This document shows positions 18,201-30,200 of a stretch of 64,000 nucleotides of DNA, piece by piece. Location of the stretch: positions 372,001 to 436,000 of the forward strand of contig CP060219.1 in assembly GCA_023898365.1 (NCBI GenBank), given 5' to 3'. Within the stretch, counting starts at the first letter, position 1. The number at the start of each line of letters is the position of its first letter. The notes beneath the pieces were generated by a model, which was not told the DNA's origin, ran no database searches, and saw only the letters and a list, made by a program, of their open reading frames with translations. A program made the translations under genes and the position numbers. This DNA is from Candidatus Woesearchaeota archaeon (GTDB lineage Archaea > Nanobdellota > Nanobdellia > Woesearchaeales > GCA-023898365).

Positions 18201-21200
18201 TACAGACCATTATTGTACGACGCGTTAATTTCTTCTACGGTGAGTGCACGTTTATGGAACACGACTTCATCAAGATCTCCATTGAAAGCAAACCAACCCG
18301 CACCTGCGTTAGGCCAGGACGTACCAAAACCAATACCAATGTGATTATAATTCATAGATAAGTGATTTATTGCGCCGTTTAACGTGCCAACATACACGCC
18401 GTCCAAATACATACGCTGCGTAGTTGTTTCTCCGACAAGTGCGACATGGTGCCATTGACTATCATTGACAGTTCCTGCTGTTGTTATCGGGTTCTGACCC
18501 CCAATCCAATATTCTCCCCTCAGTTTACCATCGGTACCAACATAGATGATCGGCACCCAGTTTGCAGGATTTGTAGGATAGGCAGTGTTTTGATAACCTA
18601 AAATTACCCCGTTGGCACTTGTTTTAAACCAAGTCATAAAAGTGATTTCTGTGTTGTTGCGCACTAAGCGATCGGTAATTCTCAAATGATCATTCGTACC
18701 GTCAAAGTTTAATGCAGTTCCTCGTTTTCCAGGCACCAAATCTGAAACGCTTAATCCATACGCAAAGCTCGCAAAACGCGGATTGCTTGAATTACCATAG
18801 GCGCCAGACGAGTTCGTGTAATCAAAACTCCAATACGCCATAACATCATCATTGAATTCTAAAATTGCAGATGTTTCCAAAGCATCAGTAGTAGTTGTGT
18901 TCAAACCAGCATATGATTCATAAGAAACTTCTCCCTGAGAAGGCGTGGTGGACTCCCAAGTCACTGTTGGGTAAGGAGATGTTGCAACGAGAGCTGAAGA
19001 GTTGCCAAACGAACTTTGACTAGTGCCATCATCAAGACGCATACTGCAAATCCACTGATCACCTTGTGTGATATTACTCTTTGTTAAATTAACAACAATG
19101 AGCGAACCTGAAGCAAAGCTTGAGTTGTAATAGCGAACTTGATCAAAAACACCCCCCTTATACCACCACACGGTCACGTTCAAATCATCATCGTCAGGAT
19201 CCACAATGGTTGCATTACAATGAAAATCTTCATCTGATGCATTCAAACGAGAGGTGGCATTAATCCAAGGTGTTGGTGTTGTAGGGCCAAGGTTGAGAAT
19301 GGTAAGTCCTGTACTGTTTCCCCAAGCACTCTGGTTTGTACCATCATCAAGACGCATACTACAATTCCAAATATCGCCAACAGATAAGTTTCCAGATGAA
19401 AGATTGAAAACGACAGTGGAGTCATCAGGATAACTGTTGTTATAATAATCAGTTCTGTTTAAGAGGCCGTTTTTGTGCCAGGTCACTGTCACATTCATAT
19501 CTGAATAATCATAATCTGAAATAGTGTCAAAACAGTGCAAGTCTTGCGTGGTAAGATTCGTGCCATCAGTTGAATTAATTTCAGGCGTTGGTGTGGTTGG
19601 GGCAGTATGTGGCGAATAACCAGAACTTAATGCGTGGTAATCATCATCGAACTTAGCAACACTATAGGTGTCGTCACAAATACCGTCATTGTCATCATCG
19701 GCACAAATTTGTGAAAATCCACCGGTTGAATTTGCCCAAAAATTACCACCAATGGTTACACCAGAACCATATATGCGGTTTCCGGTTTGAACTGAAGTGT
19801 TCCAAGCATTATAACCTGAACCAGCAGCAACATTGTTTGTGTTGTTAAAGAAATTGTTGTAAATGGTGATAAGTTCAAACATGCCTGGACCACCAGAGCT
19901 TGAAAGTTCTAAACCATAATTGGTGTTGTTTGCAAACCAATTATTATAGATACTAATGATATCGGTATTTGAAACAAACATGCCACTTCCTAAGTTATTT
20001 GTAAATGTATTGTTGTAATAACCACCGTAGCTCAAACCCGACAAATATAATCCTTCATCTCCGTTGTTTGAGAAATTACTCTGGAAGACATTAATAAATG
20101 AAGAAGTTCCAACAGACACATACATACCATCATCGGCGTTGTACGTGCTTGTTACATTCTTGAAATCATTTGGTTTTGACGAGCTAGTAACGGTAATCCC
20201 ATAATTTGCATTCGAAACAAACGCAGAATCATTAATCTCATTGCTCGAAGAACTCGAAGTAATTTCAAGACCGTTATACGTATCACGCACCGTCACATTC
20301 GTGATGGTCGCAGAGTCTGTTTCGACAAGCGAGATGCCGTTGTTTTCTTTATCAGTGTGGTCCATAAGAACATCAGTTACTGATGCTCCGTCAGCATTAC
20401 AAAGAATGAGTTGTGAAAGGTTGTTGTTCCATCCTTGGATTGTTCGAGAAGTGTTCACGTACACGATTGGTTTGTTATCCGTGCCGTTCACGTTAACCAG
20501 ATTGTTACCGGTACAAGTTGCAGTTCCCGTTATGTAAAAGTCATATTGGGTGTTATTCAAGAATCTGCTATTTTTAAAGGTGTTTCTGCTGCCAGAAGAA
20601 TAGGCCACCCCACTTATTTGGTTTCTCAAAATAGAAACATTCGTGAAGTTAGAATATGCTGCGGCAATCATGCTTAGACCATACTGCGTATTCCCATGCG
20701 AGGAGACATTTTCAAAAGAAACATTATCAGAATTTACGAATCGAATTCCATACGTTGTGCCGTTGTAAAATTCTGAATTGTAAATGTGCGCATAATCTGA
20801 AGACAATACGTAGATGTTGTAATTAAATTCTTTTGCCACACAATTGTTCACGGTAGCGTTATACGATGAAGAAAGCACGTAGATACCAAAACTTGCACCA
20901 GTGCCGTCAACGTAATTTCCTTGGCAGTCAAGAGAAACATTTGCGGCGTTAATGGTCAAACAATTTCCAGCAGCATAATTATCAACAGATGATTTGAGTT
21001 CGAAATCTCCTCGTCCACCAATGGTGTCCCCGCACGTCACCGCATTAGTAACGGACAAGTTTGTGCTGTTCGTAAAACCACTCAAGCCAGTGCCATCATC
21101 TAAGCGCACACTACAATTCCAATTATCGCCAACGGAAGTGTTACCACTTGCAAGCGCGGCACTAAACGACGTGCCATTCGCATAGCTGTTGTTGTAATAC

Positions 21201-24200
21201 CGCACTTGATTAAAGACGCCATCCTTATTCCAAAACACCGTCACATTCAGCGCATCGCCATTCGGATCAGAAATCGTTGTTGAACAATTTAAGTTCTCAT
21301 ACGACCAATTATTTCCTGTTGCTGTTCGTAAAGAAACAGAAGAGGGGGCAGGAGGAGGAGAATTACCTTCTCGCACATCAAGTGTCAATACATCAGTTTG
21401 CAAGAAATTATCGTGCACTGCAAATACGGCAATTGCGTTATCAATACTTGATACCGTATATAACTTTCCGGAGAGCAAAAATATTCTTCCCACACCATCA
21501 AGAGAGTAAGGTTCTGCACTATCAACGTATTGGAAAATAGGAACAGGGTTGGCAGGATTTGCAACATCAAGAACAGTAACCGAGTCGTTATCATAAGAAC
21601 TCGCAAATAAGTAATTTCCTGAAATGGCAAGCCCTTCAGCATCAGCCACAGAGTAAGGCAGTCGTTCTTTTGAATAATTTCCAACAAATACTGGGTTAGC
21701 AGGATTGCTTAATTCAAAAATACTAATAGCGTCCGTGATTGTTGAAAAAGATACGGAGACATACACATAATTATTTTCATAAACCATTTGCTCAGTGCTG
21801 GTAAGAATTGATGTGGGCGTTGCAAGATACTGCCCAACACCGACAAGATTGCTTGGATCGGAAGCGTTGAGAACAGTAAAAACGTAATCATTATCTCCCA
21901 CTACATAAACATAGTCTCCATTAACATAAAGTACGTTAGCACCGTCAACGCTGTAAGGAGGAGTGGCCGTCGTATAATTTTCAAAAGGAACAATTGCGGA
22001 AGGATTACTCACATTAACTAAAGTAACAGAATCATCAATCTGAGAAGTGACATACGCAACATCCCCAACAACCATTATTGCATCAGCATAATCAAGAGAA
22101 TAAGGAGAAGCACTGCTCACATGATCATCTAAAAAAGTGATAGCGTCAGGATTGGAAACATTGACAAGTGTCAAACTGTCATCATAGAGCGACACAACAT
22201 ATGCGATGTTATCTTTGACAAATACATTTTGAGAAGTGTCGACAGAACCTGGAGGGGCATTATCCACATAATCATCGCGAGGCCCCATACCTGCAGGATT
22301 AGATACGTCAATGAGCGATAATGAAAAATCATCATAGGAAGTAACATAAGCAATTGTTCCAACAACATACAAGCCGAAAGCACCATCAAGTGAAGCAGGG
22401 CCCGATCCTGCAGATGTGCTCCCTAAAGGACTTAAGAAAGAAACTTTTTCTCCTTCGACAAGAACCGCAACTTCTTTTGTTGAAGCGTTAACATAGTATG
22501 AGCCTCCACTTACTACGGGACTGTTCAAAGAAAATTCTGTTGCAGCTCCCGATTCAGAATAATTCAATTGAACCCATGCGTTTGATGTCCAATTCCACAA
22601 ACTAATGTTGACTGTGTATCCTGAATAATTATCTCCAAAACCTTCCCAGCTTAAAGTAATATTATCAATCGCGCTTGCGTTATAGATATTCGCGCTCAAA
22701 TTGTACACATAGACTTGACTGTTAATTGTGTTGTTTGTGCCATTCAAATCTGTTTTCCATCGACGATCATCGCTCGCGTTCATGTAAAAATAATCAACCT
22801 CAGCACCTTCAGACAAAGAAGGATCGAAAGGACCGGTTGGTGTTCCTTGCATTTCGTAAATGGAAAGATTGGTGTGACCAATAACAATTTCTAAATTTGA
22901 CGAAGCATTCCAAGCAGAATAATTTGTACCATCATACACGCGCATCGCACAAGACCAATTATCGCCAAAAGTTGTTAGCGTGTTTGATAGGTTAATAACG
23001 AGAGCACTATTATTACCATAACCATTCCAATAATACGCTGTGTGATTGTAGCGATCGTTCAAGAACCATTTAACAGTTACGTTCATATCATCATTATTTG
23101 CATCATAAATGGTTGCAGCGCAATGTAATTCCTGACTTGTTAAGTTGGTTCCTCCAGAAGTGGTCAGAGAAACCGCTCCAGTATACGGAGCAGCATTGAC
23201 ATCACCGGCAAGAGGAGCATAATCGACATTATTTCCATCAAGCGTTTTGTCCGTATCACAAATTCCGTCGGCGTTGCCATCAACACACGTTTCAGAATAG
23301 CCCGTTCCTGTTGGTGTTGCCCAGTAATTACCACCAATTTTTGTTCCCGCACCAAACACGCGATTTCCTGTACCTTCTGTCGTGTTCCAATAGTTTACAT
23401 AGGACGTGCCACCGATAAACTCATTTGTTGTACTATTAAAGAGATTGTTGTAGAGTCTGTTCGGATTGTTTAACCCGGCACTTGTCAAAGCGATCGATCG
23501 TGTTCCCGCATCTTGAAAGGTGGAGTTTGCAACGACCGTGCCCCTCGATGAGGCAAGATACAATCCGTACGAACCAGCTGAAAAAGAACTCACGTTGCTA
23601 AGCGTGTTGTTAATTGATGAGGAGATATAATACCCGGTTGTAGCGGCTCCTTGAGAAGTTATATTCGTTATACGATTTCGGTGACTTGAAGTCAACTCCA
23701 CATCATATTTGAATCCTCCAAGAGAAACATTAGAAATTGTTGCATCGTCAGTTAAATACAAGTACAACCCACTGTTGATGTTTGAAGTAACCACCAAAGA
23801 TGAGTTAGCAACAACTGAATTATCCGCGTTACACAGAATAAGCATTGAAACATTATTGTTCCAACCAGAAATGGTCGAGGTCTTGTTATATAATGCAATT
23901 GGTAAGTTTTCTTCCCCCGTAACATTTTGCAATGTTAAAGAACAAGAATAAACAGTTAAGTCTTTGATCGATTCGCCTGTGAATGAAGAGTTATACAAGT
24001 TATTGTTAAACGAGTTGGCAGTAAAATACATTCCTGAACCAGCCGAACTGGTTACGTTAATGCGTTCAAACGAATTACGATATGAATTGGTGACCCAAAA
24101 ACCATCGTCACCCCCTGAACTGTTTGCTTTGACAAACCAAGAATCGTTTATGCGATCAAGCAAATAATCAGGACCTTCGGCAGAACCTGATCCGCTGATT

Positions 24201-27200
24201 TCTTCAAAATGACTGTTGGCAACATATTGCAAGTCAAAGGCATAACCAAAATCAGCAAACGAACAATTTCCTGCAGTAATATTATCAAGATACACGCTGC
24301 TTGTTCCTTTGATATTCAATCCAGCGAAAATATCTCCAACTCCCCCAAGAGCATTTCCTTGACAGTCAAGCTCCACATCTGATGAGGTAATATCAATACA
24401 GGGTGCGCCACTATTATCATAGCCAGCAACAGGAGAAGTGACCACGTAATGACCAGGTACAGAAATAGATTCGCCGCAGGTAACTGTTGATTGCAAAATA
24501 GTAAGATTCGATGAATTAGCCCACGCGCTCATCGCATCCCCATCATCCAATCGCAAACTACACGTCCAGTTTTCGCCAACTGAGGTGTACGTGTAAGACA
24601 AGTTTGCTAAGAATAGCGAACCACTCGCATAACTATTATTGAAATACGTTGTGTTAACAAGCACCGCATCGTTGTACCAACGCAAGGTGATATTGAGATC
24701 GTCACTGTCTTGATCTGTAATGGTCGCATTACATTGCAACGTTTCATCAGTTTCATTCTGGCGATTTGACGTGTGCACATTAACTGTTGGAATTTCAGGT
24801 GCGATGTTTGAAACAATAACCGAATCGTTTTTCAACGTCCCGTTTTCGTAGCCATCGTAAGGAATGACCGTACACGTCACATTTACTGCTTCATCACACC
24901 CACCGACAGCACCACAATCAAGAGAACCGTTATTTGACGTAGGACCTTGCTGCGTTTCAAAAACATCATCAAAGAACCAGCGATAATAATATTGGGCGGC
25001 GTCACCTTGACCATCAGACCAGCCTGAAGGAGAACAATTAATTGTAGAATTTGTATACGCAGGATCAGTTACCGTAACTCCTGTAATACTTGGTAAAGAA
25101 TTCATGATGAAAGCATCGATTGCGGAATAACTTACAGAATACGCCTGACCATCAAAATTACGAAGACGTAATCCATAGGAAACCCCGTCTGTTAATGTTT
25201 GATTGTAACCAATAAGATGGCTTGAAACACCCGTCGTCATGTTTTGCTGTAACCAGGTAATATCATTTGTTTGAGAAATAGTGTAAATAGTGTCCCCGTC
25301 ATCATCTGTGCCAACAGTGAAATTAATAAGGGGAAAATGCTGTAATTGATGCCCATTATCAAGGTTCGAAACCATAACAGGGGCTGGTGGCGGCGTGTTC
25401 GAAATAGTAATTGAAGTGTTTACTTGCGTATTTGCTCTGCTCACGTTTCCCGTGACGTTTACTTTACACCACCACGTATTCGTTCTCGACGTGTTCCCCG
25501 AACCCAAGGTGAAATTATATGTTGAGTTATACGGTGGTGAAGTGAAGATATGCTTGACAAATTTCTGTGTTGAGCCATTAAACCAATAAACACTTACATT
25601 CATTGCCTCGTTAGCTGTTGAGTTAATGGTAAAATTACACAGCAAATTATTTGCAGTAAAAGCAGGATCGGGAGTAATATCTAAGTATTGAATGGTGATG
25701 TCAGGTGTTAACGTTAAGATGTAAGGATTAAATCGAAACAATGACTGAGAAATACTTTGATTAGAAAAATTATATCGATAGCCAGGTTTTGAAGCACCAA
25801 CAGTAAAATTTCTGTAATCAATATCTATTCCTGCATTATCAATAGTGTAGGGAGTAATCACTCCTTTGTTCGTATACCCGTCAGCATTGGTGAGTTTTGA
25901 AAGAACAACAGTATCTCCTGAATTATTTACTTCGATGGTAACACCTGAAAGAGGAGTACCCAGAGAATCTTCAATATAGGCAGTAAAATATTTTTGAACG
26001 TTAACCGTACCCGTTCCAAAAAAATCAGCTAAACCACTTTCATTGAAAGAAGCATTCAATAAATTAATGGTGAATTGGTTATTCCCAAGAAATATCGAAT
26101 ATCTTTGAGAGGGATGGATACACGAAGAATTGATGACCGTCACCGTCCCCGCATTATTAACCATAAGACAAGATGAGAAAGGGTTCGCTCCCAATCCCGA
26201 AACTTCCAAAAGGGAACGATCAATGGTGACTCCATCTCCGGGTGTAGAAAAGACCTTGACAACATACTGGTCGTTATTTGAAAAGTTTGTACGATTCACA
26301 ATAAGACGAGAAACGTTATTAGGCTGAAACTGGCCTAAAAATGAAGAGTCGAGTATGGTTGCATTTGACCATAGTAATTCGAAGCTTTCTGCGGCTTGAG
26401 AAACACTCTCCCAATCAACAAAACGCATTTCAAAATAGGAAGGAGTGTAGAAGTTGACATAAGGCATGAAAGTCATATTAACGGAAGTAAAATTATTTAC
26501 CGTTGCATTAACATAAAAATTATCTACAGCGGAACCGCTTTTATTTAACCACGTGTTAGAAATATCAATGGTTGAATCTCCACGAATATCAACAGTGTAA
26601 TAATTGTTCGTCGCACCCCTCGTCACGACCGTATTATTTGCAGTGACTAGCGTTGTGCCATTATCAACATACAACCCAAATGCGTTGTCTGAGGTGGTGT
26701 TAAAATGAACCGTGACATTCGACCACGTGATCGTGCTACCATTATCAAAATACACGTCGTTGTTAAACCAAATAGAATCTTTTGTGTTACTCATATGAAC
26801 ATTCGAACCGTTCGTTACACCAAAACGGTCAAGGAAAGTTGCCCCTGTTTTTGTTAATGTTAAGTCACCGTACATATCTGTTTCACCAGTAACAAGCAAT
26901 GTACTGTTAATTAACGTGAGCGAATCACCTGTCGTCAGATTAAACGTACCAAGAGCAAGCGAAATATTCACACACACCGTGTTTTGCGTCACGTACCAAT
27001 TTCCTGACTGCACACAATCTGATGAATTGACCAAAAAATAACTTGAGGTTGTTGCTGTATCATATCCTCCTTTCGAACAAGAAACAGAATAATCGGTCTC
27101 ACCAGGAGTCGAAAGAGGCACACCAACTTCAAACAAATCACTAGCGTTGTTCCACTGCATAGGATAATTAACCCCGTCAACGTTTGCAGAGCAATTAACA

Positions 27201-30200
27201 TCTTGAATGACACCAAGCCAAGCATTTACCGTTGAGAAAACAATGTCGCTAATACCATCACGGTTGATATCTGCTAAATGAAGCGTCGGCGAATCATCCC
27301 AGTACGTAAAGAAATTACCATGATTATCAAAGTAAAGCCATGAAAAATTTCCTGAACTATTCAGCACATATATGTGTTGGAAATTGGTGGTGTTTTCATT
27401 TGCAAAAATAATCTCTGGCAGACCATCATCATTAATATCTCCCACGCGAAGAGCGTTCATGTAATCATAATCGCCAATGTGAGATACCGTATAATTCCAT
27501 AGTTTTGTTGATCCATTGTCAAATGCCCAAATACGTGCATCAGTTGCGGAGTTTCCAGAATCAGCAACAATAATTTCATCAGCAACACCATCCAGATCAA
27601 GATCGGCAAAACTAACTTCTTGAATGACACCATTTGGTTCTGCGGAACTATCAATGGTGCCACCATTCACATCATACCAATAAATGTCGCCATTTCCTGC
27701 ACGAAAGATGGTGTCGATAATTCCGTCACCATTGACATCACCAATGTCTGCAGCAGCAGACCAACTATCATCCGTTGCATTCCAAAGTCTTGCGCCGTTT
27801 GAACCGTTGTACACCATTGTGTACGCGGGAGCGGAACCATACTCTTGCAAGACAAAATCATCAACACCGTCATTATTAACATCGCCCACAAGAAATTCAC
27901 GAAGTGCATAATTATCTTTTTGTACGTCTGTCCATTGCTGTGACCAAGATTGTCCATCATCAGTTGCATACATGTATATGTTGGTTAAATTGCCGTAAAT
28001 GAAATCATCAACAATAGTATCACCATCAAAATCACCCACTACAACAAAATAAACAACACCTAATGCAAGAGGAGAGCTCTCCCATAACGCAGTGCCATTA
28101 TTACCATAATAAATTTCGACGGTGAATTGTTCAGTCTTGATAATGTCCTCCTGACCATCTTGGTTTGGATCAAACGTGCGAACACCATATGCTAAATAAC
28201 TTGGTGCAGCATTAGGATAGTCAACAACAGAAGTTTCAGAACCATTTTCGTTAAAAACACGCAAATCACCGTATTCTGGAAAAATAATTTCATCCTTTCT
28301 CCCATCACCATCTTGATCGAAGATACGAATAGAATACATATTCGATCCGGTGTTTGTTTTCCATATCTCTCGCTTGATTTGTGTGCCAAAGGAAGGATCG
28401 CCAAAACCATTGTCCACTGTATAGTTTGCTTGGAACAAAACAACATCGCCTGTTCGTGGCAAGGTGTTGTTCAAAGTTGCTTGAATACTTGTTGAATAAT
28501 TACCAATAGTTACAGCTGACGAGTTCGATTGTGAAATGGATTTTTGCCCATCATCGAGCACCACACCACATTTGTATTGGTAACCATTCTTTGAAACGTT
28601 CCAAGTGATGTTAAGGGCAGAGGTGGTATTAATCCCATCGTTTGCAGTAACGGTGTGTGCAAGGTTAGTTAATTCTGTATAACCACCCCCGTCATTTTCA
28701 TACCAAGAAATATTAGCGGTGATGGTTGCTTCGCCCGTTACATTAAAATTACAAATGAGCGTGTCGTTTGTTTTTGGACTTGTTGGCGTGATTGTTGGCC
28801 CAATATCAAAATCAAGCGTGTCTTTTTCATAGACTGCTAAGAGTAAATCTTTCGCTGTCGCGTCTTGGTAAGCAATATATATTTTACCGTTTGGGTGCAT
28901 AGCAATGGAACTATATGCACCAACAGAATTTACAGGATCATGCACTTCCTGACAATCCCAAGAAGTGCTATACGTGCCATTACAATAACGAAGCGCTGAC
29001 TGCGTGTTATCTCTGTGCGAAATATGCACTTCTTGACTTTGATCAACAACAACCGACGAATAGTAACCAATGTTGTTTGAAGTTTCAACAGCTTCGCAAG
29101 ACCAAGAACCATACGAGCCAACACAATAGTACAAATCAAGTACACTACCCCGCTGAGAGGTCATGTGCATGATAGTTTCTGTTGGAATCTGTTCATAATC
29201 GTAAGAAATTGCGATTGCAGGAGAATATCCATCATCTGCGCCATTTAATGCGAGTTCGCACGTCCAAGAACCATACGTGCCATTACAATAACGAAGAGCA
29301 GTGTTGCTTACGTCACGAAATGCTAAGTGCACCATTCCAGTAGAATCAATTGCAATTGCTGGCGAACCAGTGGAGTCAGTGGCACTATACACAGTTTCAC
29401 AAGAAAAACTATTTGTAGTGATTGGTGCTTGACAGTAAACAATGTAATTATTATTTTTTGCAGCACCGTTGCTAATGACCACACCAATGTGCGTATCGTT
29501 AAGTGCAACATCTGCATCAGCGTAGTAACCACCAACATTAACAACAGCTCCACAATCCCAGGTTCTGGCTCTGCCAACTGACGTGTTACAGTAGCGAACA
29601 GATTTTGCATCACTTGCGAGATGGACAAGACCTAAGACTTGATTGTTGTTAATATCTTCGTTTGCGGTGTATCCCGATGCTTCAATGGCCAAGCAGTCGA
29701 GTCTCTCATCATCTCCAAAACAATTATAAACGTTGTCAGTTGTCGAATCAAAAATACTTATAGCGTTAATAAAAGAACTGTTGTTTGGATCTGCCACCAC
29801 ATCAGCATTTTGGCCGAACACGCCCCCACTTGCTATGTTTTGCAACGTCCAAACCGGGTCGTATGCGTAGGCTTCAACAGTGCCAAAACGAAAACCAAGC
29901 GCTGCATAGCCAGGTATGCGCACAGAAGTAGTAAACATGGAAATGTTTTCGCAAGAATAGGAAGGCAAAAAGAAACTTACTGGTTTGATGTTTGCTGCAA
30001 GGTCTTCAAGAACGTACTCTTGTCCAAAAGCATCTCGAACAATAATATCATTTACTGTTTGATTGCCACAACGAAAATCTAAGAAGCGAAGTTCGTCATC
30101 TGTGGCAACTACATCTGTTGGCATTTCAGTAAAGTTTGCGTTTGTTGACCAAATCGTCAAATCAGCAATTCCTGTGGTGTTGAAATAGACCGTCCAATTA

